From an uncultured Oscillospiraceae bacterium (lineage in GTDB: Bacteria > Bacillota > Clostridia > Oscillospirales > Ruminococcaceae), in assembly GCA_910587135.1 (NCBI GenBank), contig CAJULF010000011.1:1-55686 (forward strand): DNA of 55,686 nt, given 5' to 3'. This document shows positions 14,558 through 23,229 of the stretch, piece after piece. Under the pieces are notes generated by a model. It saw only the letters and a list, made by a program, of their open reading frames with translations. It was not told the origin of the DNA and made no database searches. Position numbers and translations under genes: made by a program. Each line of letters starts with the position of its first letter. The first letter of the stretch is position 1.

Positions 14558-15202
14558 ATGGAGAACACACAGAAAACACAGGCTGCGCGTTGGAACGCGC
14601 AAAAAACTCAGACGGTCGTAGGTCTCGGACTGCTTACGGCGATCGTGATAGTGCTTCAGGCACTTGCGGTGGGAATCAGGTTCGGAGTATTCAACATCAC
14701 GCTTGTGCTTGTGCCGATAATAGTCGGAGCGGCGTTATACGGCTGGAAAGCGGGAGCGTGGCTGGGATTTGTTTTCGGAGTTGTGGTATTGTTCACAGAC
14801 GCGGGAGCGTTTCTGGCGATAAACATTCCCGGAACTATAATTACCTGCATTCTTAAAGGCACACTGGCGGGTCTTTGCGTAGGGTTGGTTTATTCGGCAA
14901 TAGCAAAGAAAAACAGAACCGCCGCGGTTATCACTTCGGCATTCACAGCGCCCATTGTAAACACGGGAGTGTTTCTGCTGGGCTGCTCCGTTTTCTTTCT
15001 TGACACGCTTAAGGAATGGGGCGCGGGAGCGGGCTTTGACAACGTGTGGGTGTACATGGTGACCGCTTTTGTGGGTCTTAACTTTGTTGTGGAGCTTGCA
15101 ATAAACCTTGTATTAAGCTCGGCTATTGTCATGATTGTAAATCTGGCAAAGGGAAAAATTCGGAAAAATAAGGACAACGGCAAACAAAATATCGACATCT
15201 GA
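14558..15202 (+). CDS. ECF transporter S component (substrate unknown, possibly pantothenate)
   Basis: S components are small membrane proteins that bind a vitamin and work with the shared EcfT and two ATPases, none of which is encoded here. The 214-residue protein has six hydrophobic helices, a FNITLVLVPIIVGAALYGWK motif and GAFLAINIPGTIITCILKG, typical of the ECF_trnsprt (PF12822) group. The basic, glutamine-rich N-terminus precedes helix one. AAAGGAG sits 7 bases before the ATG. Adjacent coaX makes pantothenate the leading guess, but the leader could respond to another metabolite. Confidence 0.85.
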   Translation: MENTQKTQAARWNAQKTQTVVGLGLLTAIVIVLQALAVGIRFGVFNITLVLVPIIVGAALYGWKAGAWLGFVFGVVVLFTDAGAFLAINIPGTIITCILKGTLAGLCVGLVYSAIAKKNRTAAVITSAFTAPIVNTGVFLLGCSVFFLDTLKEWGAGAGFDNVWVYMVTAFVGLNFVVELAINLVLSSAIVMIVNLAKGKIRKNKDNGKQNIDI

Positions 15203-15213
15203 ATATGACAAAA

Positions 15214-15243
15214 ATCCCCGCGTTCTCACAGGAACGCGGGGAT
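15214..15243 (-). terminator. Shared terminator of the ECF gene and the GNAT gene
   Basis: ATCCCCGCGTTC and GAACGCGGGGAT form a 12-bp perfect stem. The T run (GATTTTTGTC) is on the minus strand. Confidence 0.8.
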
Positions 15244-15247
15244 CTCA

Positions 15248-15676
15248 TTAAAAGTGTTTATACATAACGGATACCGAGTCTTTGGCAAAGCCGCTTGCTT
15301 CATAAAATTTGATATTGTCTTCAATAGAAATAAGCTGCATAACCGAAATATTCTTTGAAGAAAGGTACTGCTCAAGATGACATAAAAGCGTTTTGCCGAC
15401 TCCCTTCCGCTTCCATTGCGGAGCGATAAAAATTTCCGAAATAAAGAAAAAGCTTTCTTTGGCGTAGGGGTCTTCAAAGCCCAAAATTCCGCCGATTATT
15501 TCTCCGTTTTCAATCGCGGCAAAGCCTGCCGCATTATAATTTGACAAAACAGAGCAAACTCGCTCTTTTGCCTTTTCAGCACTCCACACCTCGTTCCACG
15601 GCGGCTCGGAATAAGCAAGAGCCATAGCGCCCGCAAGACCCTCAACATCTTTTTCTTCCGTCATTCTGACAATCAT
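15248..15676 (-). CDS. GNAT family N-acetyltransferase
   Basis: GNAT enzymes move an acetyl group from acetyl-CoA to an amine. The 142 residues contain the start MIVRMTEEKDVEGLA, strand ENGEIIGGILGF, the strand-four FFFISEIFIAPQWKRKGVGKTLL region holding the acetyl-CoA loop (QWKRKGVG, about 87-94), and the C-terminal IKFYEASGFAKD. Its ATG overlaps the dprA stop (ATGA). The substrate is unknown. Confidence 0.88.
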   Translation of the reverse strand: MIVRMTEEKDVEGLAGAMALAYSEPPWNEVWSAEKAKERVCSVLSNYNAAGFAAIENGEIIGGILGFEDPYAKESFFFISEIFIAPQWKRKGVGKTLLCHLEQYLSSKNISVMQLISIEDNIKFYEASGFAKDSVSVMYKHF

Positions 15677-16911
15677 TCCTCAGCCTCCCGACTGTCCGCA
15701 ATTTCATATGTTCCTTCCATATTCCTGCTGATATACCCGAACATTTCAAGGTCGGTAAGCGCCGCCGCAACGTCCATATGGCTCATGCCGCTTCGCTCTA
15801 TGACCTCATCGATATTCAGCGGCTTTTCCGCAATAAGACGCAGCACTGCGCTCACGGTCGGATCGAGCGATTCAAATACGCTTTCGTCAAGCGAGCTTTT
15901 TGGCTCACCGGACATTGAGGGATTATCCGCCGCTTTTACCGCCGGCTTTTTCTTTTTGGGAGCTTCCTCCTCATCGCGCATTCTCATTCCGCTGTTTATG
16001 CCCTCCAGAATACTCCGCCAGCTTTCGCTGTGGAGATATCCGTAAATATATTCGTTTACGATATCCATGTACCCGAACACCGGAATAGCTCCATCACGCA
16101 GGAGCGGCATTACTCCCGCAAAGCGCGGAGAATTTATGTCATGCGGGGGTATACAGAACAGATCGCGCCCCTGTTCAATTGTATGCTCCGCGGTAAGCAG
16201 ACAGCCGCTTCGCGCGGAAGCTTCCACAATAAGCGTGCCCGAAGCAAGCCCCGAAATAATGCGATTCCTGTGCTGAAAGTAAGAAGCGTAAGTTGTGGAG
16301 TTTGGCAGCAGTTCGCTTATCAGCGCTCCTCCGCTCGCGAGAATATCCCGCTTAAGCTGCGCGTTTTCCGCGGGATAGTTCACCAGCGTTCCGCACGCAA
16401 GCACTCCAACGGTTCTCCCTCCCGCATTGACACAGGCGCGGTGTGCCACCGAATCCAGTCCCACTGCCAGCCCGCTGACGATGGTCGTTCCGATCTTAGC
16501 CAGCTCTCCGCATATCGTGCGGCAGACATTGGCGCTGTATTCACAGCCGTTGCGCGTTCCAACCACCGCAATCGCCATCTCATCGTCCAGACCCTCTAAG
16601 CTGCCCTTTGCAAAAAGCACTATCGGGGGATTAGGTATAGCCTTTAAACGCAGCGGATATTCCTCATCGTCAAGAGTTATTATCCGTATATCGTTCTCGG
16701 CACAGATGTCAAGCAGCTTGTGAACGTCCCTTGAACGTATCTGCTTAGCCTGACGGCGCTCCCGCTCGCTAAGGAAACCGCATTCGCCGTCGCGTATCAG
16801 CGTTGCCGCAGCGGTAGCGTCCCCGCCGCATTTTTCAATTATCTTTATTGTTTTGGGATTATATGGCTGCATTACGAGCAGCAGCCACAGCCATACCTCA
16901 ACGCTGCTCAT
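15673..16911 (-). CDS. dprA: DNA processing protein DprA
   Basis: DprA binds incoming single-stranded DNA and loads RecA during natural transformation. The 412-residue protein has an N-terminal helical region (1-80), a Rossmann-like domain with the family motifs AVVGTRNGCEYS, IVSGLAVGLDSVAHR, VGVLACG, RNRIISGLA, ARSGCLLTAEHTIEQGRDLF, and a C-terminal winged-helix (about 335-405). The linker KKKKPAVKAADNPS is basic. AAGGAG lies 11 bases before the ATG. It is followed by an overlapping GNAT gene. Whether this strain is competent cannot be judged. Confidence 0.95.
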   Translation of the reverse strand: MSSVEVWLWLLLVMQPYNPKTIKIIEKCGGDATAAATLIRDGECGFLSERERRQAKQIRSRDVHKLLDICAENDIRIITLDDEEYPLRLKAIPNPPIVLFAKGSLEGLDDEMAIAVVGTRNGCEYSANVCRTICGELAKIGTTIVSGLAVGLDSVAHRACVNAGGRTVGVLACGTLVNYPAENAQLKRDILASGGALISELLPNSTTYASYFQHRNRIISGLASGTLIVEASARSGCLLTAEHTIEQGRDLFCIPPHDINSPRFAGVMPLLRDGAIPVFGYMDIVNEYIYGYLHSESWRSILEGINSGMRMRDEEEAPKKKKPAVKAADNPSMSGEPKSSLDESVFESLDPTVSAVLRLIAEKPLNIDEVIERSGMSHMDVAAALTDLEMFGYISRNMEGTYEIADSREAEE

Positions 16912-16981
16912 ATCCGTATACGCTCCTTAATTTTAATACCGCTCCACGGAAATATTACCTGAAATGAGTGAACACGCTTTT

Positions 16982-17160
16982 TAGGGTTGACCTAAAGCTG
17001 ATTATTTAAAAAAATTTCAAAATTTCCGCTATGCATACTCCGCTTCACTTCGTTCCGCTCCGCATGCATAGCGGAAACCGCGCACATTTGCCATTCGGCA
17101 AATGTGCGCTTTTTGAAATTTCATGCGCCGACGTTGCGTTTATATTGGCTTTTTCTGCAA
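16982..17160 (+). repeat. Family B repeat (B3)
   Basis: A near-complete copy: GGTTGACCTAAAGCTGATT, AAATTTCAAAATTTCCGC, hairpin CCGCTATGCAT...ATGCATAGCGG, hairpin GCACATTTGCC...GGCAAATGTGC, TTTTTGAAATTTCATG and right end GGCTTTTTCTGCAATTCGG. Its right end overlaps the start of the duplicated amylase tail. Confidence 0.85.
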
Positions 17161-17307
17161 TTCGGCTCACTGTATGACGCCTTAATAAATCAAATATCAA
17201 ACCTTAAGAACCATGCTTGTGCAGCCTTTTAGCGTTAGCCCGCCAAGCTCCACGGTTTCTCCCGTCAAGAGATCTACCGCGCTGCCACCATATTAAGGTT
17301 AAACGTA
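17145..17307 (-). pseudogene. Displaced second copy of the amylase 3' end
   Basis: These 163 bases repeat 17638-17802, which covers the last 37 codons of the amylase and its downstream flank, at roughly 90% identity judged by eye. The copy has small indels and its reading frame is not attached to any start. Both copies are bounded by TTGGCTTTTTCTGCAATTC and AGGTTAAACGTA. The small ORF at 17308-17562 lies exactly between the two copies. Confidence 0.85.
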
Positions 17308-17562
17308 TTAACCTTTTAGAAGCCTATTCAATGCAGACGCTAACTCATTCATAGCGGTCGCAGCTTGTCCAACAATTTCCTTTGTTGCCTCGTCTTCTCG
17401 TTTTACATCTTGCGCTACCGATTGTGGCAAATTAATAATAATAGTTGGTGGTTGCTGCTGACGTTCACTGTACACTCTTTCTTGTCTGCGATGATCATCA
17501 TTCTGCCTCTTCCGGTTTAATCTATTTGCTAAAGTTGTAGGACTTGTCCAATACATTCCCAT
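17308..17562 (-). CDS. Small unknown protein inside a duplicated-end cassette
   Basis: An 84-residue polar protein: a basic N-terminal half with RLNRKRQNDDHRRQERVYSE, a short PPTIIINLPQ strand, then a likely amphipathic helix (AATAMNELASALNRLL). No family is recognised. AAAGGAG is 10 bases before the ATG, a good ribosome site. The stop codon abuts the boundary of the displaced amylase tail. The sequence is more AT-rich than its neighbours (runs such as AATTAATAATAATAG), which suggests it came from elsewhere. The DNA-binding or structural role is unknown. Confidence 0.65.
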   Translation of the reverse strand: MGMYWTSPTTLANRLNRKRQNDDHRRQERVYSERQQQPPTIIINLPQSVAQDVKREDEATKEIVGQAATAMNELASALNRLLKG

Positions 17563-17637
17563 AGTTCAAAGTCTCCTTTATTAGTTAGATTTGTTACCAA
17601 TATGTAGTTACACATATGGTCACATTAATTTGGATGG

Positions 17638-17802
17638 TTGGCTTTTTCTGCAATTCGGCTCACTGTATGATGCCCTTTATAAATCGAAAATCAAACCTTA
17701 AGAACCATGCTCGAGCAGCCTTTTAGCGTAAGCCCGCCAAGCTCCACTGTTTCTCCCGTCAGGAGATCTACCGCGCTGCCCCCCATATTGAGGTTAAACG
17801 TA
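17638..17802. repeat. Direct repeat copy covering the amylase 3' end
   Basis: This is the copy still joined to the intact amylase gene; its partner is 17145-17307. The spacing between copies is about 493 bases. Confidence 0.85.
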
Positions 17803-19013
17803 AACGGAGCACTGTCACAGTTTATCACCGTTATGAGAGTTTCCCCCTCGGCAGAGCGCGAAAAAGCGTACTGGCGGTTGGTTAGCTGAACCTGCTTGTA
17901 ATCGCCTTGGGAAGCGGCGGGGTTATTCTTTTGAATTTCTGCCAGAGCCCTGATATGCTCTGTCATATCCCTGATGCCGCTCTCCTTCATCTTTTCCGAA
18001 TCAAACGCGGGTCTGAGCGCGTCGTCACCGCCGCCGCGCTTGTCGCCCTCAACGCCGTACTCACTGCCGTAGTAAACAGCGGGAATGCCGGGCATCATAA
18101 ACATCAGCGTATAAATAAGCGGCAAATGTTCTTTTGTCTTAAGTATCGAAGCGACGCGGGTAACGTCGTGATTGTCCACAAAAGTATAAAGATGCTTTCC
18201 GCGGTACAGGCACCAGTTTTCGCTGCCGAACTGCCTGTTTATGGAATGGGCGATCTCAAACATATTCATATCGTTAAAGCTGGAGAACAAGCCCTTATAG
18301 CATTCATAATTTGTAACACTGTCAAGCATCTGATCGTTCATCCATTTATTATAGTCACCGTGCAGCGTTTCACCAAGCAGAAAGAAATCCTCCGACAGCC
18401 ACTTGCAGTGACCGCGAAGCTCTTTTAGGAAATTTTCCTCCAGACAATAGGCAACGTCCAGTCTTAACCCATCTATACCAAATTCATTTTTCCAGCCCGT
18501 AATGCAGTCCTTGATATACTGCTTTACCTCGGGGTTGTACAGGTTGAGCTTCACCAGCTCGTAGTGACCCTCCCAGCCCTCGTAATAAAATCCGTCGTTG
18601 TAGCCCGAATTGCCCTCGCGCACATGAAACCAATCCTTTTTCGCGCTGCCAAGCTTGTGCTCCCGAACGTCTTTGAACGCGCCGAAATCTCTGCCGACAT
18701 GATTGAATACTCCGTCAAGCACTACCCTTATACCGTTTTCGTGCAATGCGTCGCACACCTTTTTAAAGTCCTCGTTTGTGCCCAGTCTGCGGTCAATTTT
18801 GGTATAGTCTATCGTATCATATCCGTGAGCCACCGACTCGAACACAGGACCGAAATAAACAGCGTTACAGCCAAGCTCCTTGATATGAGGGATATCCTCT
18901 ATCAGCCTCAATACCGCGTGGGAAGGCTCAGACTGCTGATTGTTCACCTTTTCGCAGCCAAAATACCCGATAGGGTAAATGTGATAAAATACCGCACTCT
19001 CAAACCAGTTCAT
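17691..19013 (-). CDS. GH13 alpha-amylase family glycosidase, cytoplasmic
   Basis: GH13 enzymes act on alpha-glucosidic bonds of starch, glycogen or maltodextrins. From the ATG at 19013 (AAGGAG 10 bases upstream) the protein has 440 residues and no signal peptide, so it should work on internal or imported oligosaccharides. The (beta/alpha)8 motifs are present: VVLDGVFNHVG, GIDGLRLDVAY (catalytic Asp), FFLLGETLHGD (acid Glu) and TFVDNHDVTR. A short beta-domain ends in GCSSMVLKV. An upstream in-frame ATG at 19049 lies in the family A repeat and is rejected. The 3' end is duplicated downstream. The exact specificity is not clear. Confidence 0.93.
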   Translation of the reverse strand: MNWFESAVFYHIYPIGYFGCEKVNNQQSEPSHAVLRLIEDIPHIKELGCNAVYFGPVFESVAHGYDTIDYTKIDRRLGTNEDFKKVCDALHENGIRVVLDGVFNHVGRDFGAFKDVREHKLGSAKKDWFHVREGNSGYNDGFYYEGWEGHYELVKLNLYNPEVKQYIKDCITGWKNEFGIDGLRLDVAYCLEENFLKELRGHCKWLSEDFFLLGETLHGDYNKWMNDQMLDSVTNYECYKGLFSSFNDMNMFEIAHSINRQFGSENWCLYRGKHLYTFVDNHDVTRVASILKTKEHLPLIYTLMFMMPGIPAVYYGSEYGVEGDKRGGGDDALRPAFDSEKMKESGIRDMTEHIRALAEIQKNNPAASQGDYKQVQLTNRQYAFSRSAEGETLITVINCDSAPFTFNLNMGGSAVDLLTGETVELGGLTLKGCSSMVLKV

Positions 19014-19021
19014 ACTTTTTG

Positions 19022-19195
19022 TCTCCTTATTTTTAAAATTTTTCCGCACCGCGAATGCTGATATTTAAAGTGTTGATCCAAGCCGAATTTTCATATTTGA
19101 AATTTTCCGCAACCCGCCGCGGTTCACTCCGCTGAGCGAAGCAAACCGCGTCAGTTTCTCGCGAAGAATTTCCTGCTGCAACAACTTTTTCTACA
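19022..19195 (-). repeat. Family A repeat (A4) ending at the amylase ribosome site
   Basis: Read on the minus strand: GCAGGAAATTC opens, then GACGCGGTTT/GAACCGCGGC arms, a GCGGAAAATTTC piece, an extra 50-base stretch, and the closing GGTGCGGAAAAATTTTAAA followed by ATAAGGAG. The rest of the gap to 19513 contains more degenerate repeat-like pieces and no gene I can support. Confidence 0.65.
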
Positions 19196-19513
19196 AGCAT
19201 TCGCTATTCCGCTGTGAAAGCTCCGCCGCACCTTGTTCCGTTCCGCTTTCATCGCCTTTGCTACGCGTTTTTTGCTGCCATAAACTAAAAAACGTAATAT
19301 AGACCTATTTTTAACTTAACAAAAGCATTTCGGATTTCAATTGACACAAAAACGGAACCCTTTAAAAAGAACGCAGTCAGGCAACACCTTTTTACAGACA
19401 GAATTGTCCTACACATATTATACCACAGAATGCCGATTTTGTCAATATTTTGTGCAACATTGCCAAAAGGCTGAAGCAAAAATTGAGCAGGTGTGAAAAG
19501 TTTTACAAAGCTC

Positions 19514-19542
19514 TTGAAAACAAGCGTTACATGTGATATAAT
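19514..19542 (+). promoter_or_regulatory. Promoter of the first EAL protein gene
   Basis: TTGAAA (19514-19519) and TATAAT (19537-19542), 17 bases apart, 70 bases before the ATG. Confidence 0.75.
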
Positions 19543-19611
19543 TTATGTAAAATAAATAAATTACTTGTCTTTTGTTTTTTAGGCAACGGCTGTTTTCGGG
19601 GGTGACTGCAA

Positions 19612-22566
19612 ATGACAAAACACAGGCTGTTCAGCAGGTTATTTTCCCTTGCAGCGGCTTTTTTTGTTTTTACGGCATTTTTTTCAAGCGGCGCTTTGGC
19701 GGCGGACAGGGGTGAAACCGTGATCGTCGGAGCAACGCCCAACTTCGGCATTTACAAAATCGGTTCGGAATATCAGGGCGTAGGTTGTGACTATCTTAAC
19801 GCCATGACCAGATTTACGGGGCACAAATACAGCTTCGTGGAGGGCACCGAGGAGGAGCTTGTAAAACTGCTCCTCGACAGAAAAATAGATATAATACCAT
19901 GCGTTTCCGAATCGGAATGGGAAATATACAGAGAGCTTGCCGGCGATATCGACAGCAGCGGCGCGGCGCTTACCGACTTCTCTATGCTTGCTAAATTCTC
20001 CGCGATATATACCTATGATTTTTCGGGCGAAACACAAATATGCTACGATGATACCGAAACGCTCAACAAGGCGCGGATAGGCTATCTTGCCGAGGACGAA
20101 GTAAAATTCTTTAAAAACGGAAAATTTGTCTGCGGCGAAATAAGCGACGCGGAATTTATCCTTTACAACACCGAGGAACAGCTTCGTTCCGATCTGAAGG
20201 CGGGCAGGATAGACGCCGTTGTCAAGGAAAGTCTGCGCGTGTGGGGCAACGAAAAAATAGTATACCGCTTCGGAATGGAGGAGAGCTACTTTTTGGTTTC
20301 GGGCGCGGACAAGGAGCTTGCCGCGCAGATAAACGACGCCATACACAATATCCATACGCTCGACCCGCAGTATCCCGGCGCTGTGTATGACAGGAATCTG
20401 GCTATGTACGGCGCCCAGAAATACGCTTTCAGCCAAGAAGAGCTTGACTATATCGAAAAGCACCCGGAGATAACGGTAGCGTATAACGAAAATGCAGATC
20501 TTATCGAATTTTACGATACCGGCTACGGAAAAATATCGGGTCTTACCGGCTCGGTTATAGCGATGGTTGAAGACTATTCGGGAATAAAGCTCAACGTTGT
20601 TCCCCGCGAAACACTTGCCGAGTGCGTGCAGATGCTCGAAAGCGGCGAGGCAGACGTTATCTGCGGCAACGCAAACGCCGCGAGCATGGCAAGCTTCGGT
20701 AACTATTACACCACGCTGCCATACAGCCGTTCTCCAATAGTGACCGCGGGGCACTCCGACACGGTTCTCAGCGACCGCATGAAATTAGCTGTTCCCGACA
20801 ACAGCGCGGATATCGTGAAATACATGAAAAAGCTGTATCCCGCCGCTTCTTTCCTGCCTTACAGCAATGTGGAGCTGTGCATGGAAGCGGTTCGGAGAGG
20901 TGAAGCTGATGCCGTATGCGCGGGCGCTCACGAAATAATATACCTTAAAAACGGCGGATTTGACGATATAGAGATTCTTAACGTCTGTGCCGGATTCCAT
21001 ACCGACTCCATGGTGACCATACCCGACACGCCGCTCTGCACGGTTCTGGAAAAATCACTGCTTCAGATAAGCTACAACAGCGCTACCGTTACCGCTTACA
21101 ACAACATGACCGCCATGGGTTACGAATCCATGAGCCTGAACAGATTTGTGGACAAGTACTCCTGGCTGATACTCTCGATATTTGTCATAGTGCTTCTGTG
21201 CCTTATGTCGCTTATTATGCTGGCTGTGGTGCGCAACAGCCGCGCCGCGGAAACCGACCCTCTGACAGGCGGGCGTTCCAAAGGAAAATACATTGACGAT
21301 ACAAGAAAAATGCTCAAAAAATCGGTTCCCGATAAGTGGGCAGTGTTTCTGTTTGATATTGACAAATTCAAATACGTCAACGACAGCCTCGGCTATCAGG
21401 AGGGCAACCGGATGCTGGAGCGCCTGTATAAAACCATAGGCGACCACCTTGAAGATGACGAGATATTTGCGAGAATATCCGACGATAATTTTGCATGCAC
21501 GGTGCATAACGCCACAGACAACGAGCTTATCACGAAAATACACAGGATATTCAATGAATTTGAACGCAGAAACGCGCTTTTCGTAAAGTACCCCGTTCTT
21601 TTCAGCGCGGGCGTATGCCGCCTTGAAGAGTGCATGGATAAAAACGGCGGAATAGATATAAACGCGGCGCTTGACCGCTGCACGATAGCCAAGAAAACTC
21701 TCAAGGGTCTGCACGAATCCTCGATAGCGTTTTATGACGGAAAGATACGCGACAGAGCTTTGCGCGAAAAGGATTACGAAAGCGTTATGCCCGCCGCGCT
21801 CAAAAACCACGAATTCCAGTGCTATCTCCAGCCGAAATACGGCACCAAATCAAAGCATATAGAAGGCGCGGAGGCTCTTATACGCTGGAACAGCTCGGAG
21901 TTCGGATTCATTTATCCCGACTCATTCATACCGCTTAGCGAAAAGAACGGATTTGTTGTAGAGCTTGACTTCTTCATACTTGAGGAGGTCTGCAAGGCAA
22001 TGAAACGGTGGATATCGCAGGGCAGAACTCCCGTAGTGGTATCGGTAAACCAGTCGCGCCTGCACATCAATTATGACAATTATATCTGGCGGCTGAGAGA
22101 AATAGTTGATAAATATGAAATCCCTTACGAATATATTGAGCTGGAGCTTACCGAAAGCGTATTCTCGGACAATACCGAGCTTATGCTGAAAATAATGAAC
22201 AAGCTGCACGAGGTAGGCTTCAAGCTTTCGATAGACGATTTCGGCTCGGGATATTCATCATTGAACATTTTAAAGGATATTCCCGCCGACGTGGTGAAGA
22301 TTGACCGCGAATTCTTCAACGGAACCGTGAACTCCGCCAAAGGCAGAGCCGTAATATCCACAGTGGTAGATCTTGCGAAGAACCTCAATATGGAGGTTAT
22401 CTCCGAAGGCGTTGAAACCGGCGAACAAGTGGAGTTTTTACAACAGATCGACTGCGCTATGGTTCAGGGCTACTACTTTGCCAAGCCAATGCCCATGAGC
22501 GCTTTTGAGGAGCTGTGGGTAAATGATCTTGCGCTTAAGGATATAGAGCAGCAGGCAGGAGAATAA
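19612..22566 (+). CDS. Sensor with two periplasmic-binding-like domains, degenerate GGDEF and EAL
   Basis: EAL domains hydrolyse cyclic-di-GMP. The 984 residues start with a signal peptide (cut near ALAADRG), then two solute-binding family 3-like sensor domains outside the membrane (about 35-250 and 285-505; note ITVAYNENADLIEFYD opening the second), one transmembrane helix (WLILSIFVIVLLCLMSLIML, about 519-538), a GGDEF fold whose active-site signature is ISDDNF instead of GGDEF (so probably no cyclase), and an EAL domain. The EAL motif (GAEALIRW), ELELTESVF, DDFGSGYSSL, VKIDREF and SEGVET are intact, so hydrolase activity is expected. The ligand may be an amino acid or similar small solute. 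The GGTGACTGCAA region supplies a moderate ribosome site. Confidence 0.93.
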   Translation: MTKHRLFSRLFSLAAAFFVFTAFFSSGALAADRGETVIVGATPNFGIYKIGSEYQGVGCDYLNAMTRFTGHKYSFVEGTEEELVKLLLDRKIDIIPCVSESEWEIYRELAGDIDSSGAALTDFSMLAKFSAIYTYDFSGETQICYDDTETLNKARIGYLAEDEVKFFKNGKFVCGEISDAEFILYNTEEQLRSDLKAGRIDAVVKESLRVWGNEKIVYRFGMEESYFLVSGADKELAAQINDAIHNIHTLDPQYPGAVYDRNLAMYGAQKYAFSQEELDYIEKHPEITVAYNENADLIEFYDTGYGKISGLTGSVIAMVEDYSGIKLNVVPRETLAECVQMLESGEADVICGNANAASMASFGNYYTTLPYSRSPIVTAGHSDTVLSDRMKLAVPDNSADIVKYMKKLYPAASFLPYSNVELCMEAVRRGEADAVCAGAHEIIYLKNGGFDDIEILNVCAGFHTDSMVTIPDTPLCTVLEKSLLQISYNSATVTAYNNMTAMGYESMSLNRFVDKYSWLILSIFVIVLLCLMSLIMLAVVRNSRAAETDPLTGGRSKGKYIDDTRKMLKKSVPDKWAVFLFDIDKFKYVNDSLGYQEGNRMLERLYKTIGDHLEDDEIFARISDDNFACTVHNATDNELITKIHRIFNEFERRNALFVKYPVLFSAGVCRLEECMDKNGGIDINAALDRCTIAKKTLKGLHESSIAFYDGKIRDRALREKDYESVMPAALKNHEFQCYLQPKYGTKSKHIEGAEALIRWNSSEFGFIYPDSFIPLSEKNGFVVELDFFILEEVCKAMKRWISQGRTPVVVSVNQSRLHINYDNYIWRLREIVDKYEIPYEYIELELTESVFSDNTELMLKIMNKLHEVGFKLSIDDFGSGYSSLNILKDIPADVVKIDREFFNGTVNSAKGRAVISTVVDLAKNLNMEVISEGVETGEQVEFLQQIDCAMVQGYYFAKPMPMSAFEELWVNDLALKDIEQQAGE

Positions 22567-22573
22567 TAAAAAG

Positions 22574-22594
22574 TCCCCCGCTTTTGTCGGGGGA
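22574..22594 (+). terminator. Terminator after the first EAL gene
   Basis: TCCCCCG and CGGGGGA make a short GC stem around CTTTTGT, seven bases after the stop codon; the trailing T-tract is weak. Confidence 0.65.
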
Positions 22595-22601
22595 TTCAGT
22601 T

Positions 22602-22960
22602 TGTATAAAAAGCCTATTTGCAGCGCAATGTCGGCGCATTAAATTTCAAAAAGTGTCGGAATTTGCTTTGCAAATTCCGACCGGTTCCCGCAATCGCGCG
22701 GAGTGAGCGCAGCGAACGGCGCGTGATTGCGGGAATTTTGAAATTTTTTAAGGCAACACCGCACAAAGTTTATGCGCAGATTGCGCCGTCAGGTTTTTCG
22801 TCAGATTGTACAAGCTCGACGCCGGTGGGCTGACGCCTGCCAAGGAGAACTTGTGCAATATGACGGAAAATATGCAAGCAAGATGCGTGCAAAGCGCGAA
22901 GCGTGGGCTTTGTGCGGTGTTGCCTTAAATAATACGCTCTCGGTCAACCTTTATATACAG
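22602..22960 (-). repeat. Family B repeat (B4), interrupted by a family D element
   Basis: On the plus strand the reverse copy starts TGTATAAAAAGCCTATTTG, passes GCAATGTCGGCGCATTAAA and the two hairpins (GGAATTTGC/GCAAATTCC; CCCGCAATCGCGC/GCGTGATTGCGGG), and reaches TTTGAAATTTTTT. There a 177-bp D element intervenes, after which the expected end AAATAATACGCT...GGTCAACCTTTATATA resumes. 22961-23160 shows no gene or clear structure. Confidence 0.85.
22750..22926. repeat. Family D element (D1), 177 bp, nested in B4
   Basis: Bounded by perfect 19-bp terminal inverted repeats, AAGGCAACACCGCACAAAG and its complement. Inside are GCGCAGATTGCGC (22774-22786), TTTTTCGTCAGA (22794-22805), an apical stem TTGTACAAG/CTTGTGCAA, and TATGACGGAAAAT followed by GCAAGCAAGATGCGTG (22859-22889). 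TTTTCGTCA can pair with TGACGGAAAA. Confidence 0.88.
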
Positions 22961-23160
22961 GCTGAATACTCCCCCCCAAAAGCGGGTGATATAATTTAAA
23001 GCCATCAACAAAAATTTCTCTCATACTTTTACCGCATACAGACGGATTTTGATAAGCTTCTCTGCGAAAATCCATTTATCAGACGATATTCACCGACCTA
23101 CGCTTATAGTGATTTTTACCAATAGTATTTGTGAGATTTGCGGTATTTTCGTTTTATTGC

Positions 23161-23190
23161 TTGACAAATCATACCCTTATAAGTTATAAT
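23161..23190 (+). promoter_or_regulatory. Promoter of the second EAL protein gene
   Basis: Consensus TTGACA (23161-23166) and TATAAT (23185-23190) with an 18-base spacer, 40 bases before the start codon. Confidence 0.8.
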
Positions 23191-23229
23191 AAAGTGAATT
23201 GGCAACTTGTGTGATTGGAGGTGCGGCGA

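Noticed and set aside
19684..20754. 356-codon minus-strand frame opposite the first EAL gene
   Set aside because: No recognisable domain, and the plus-strand gene has a promoter, ribosome site and clear domains.
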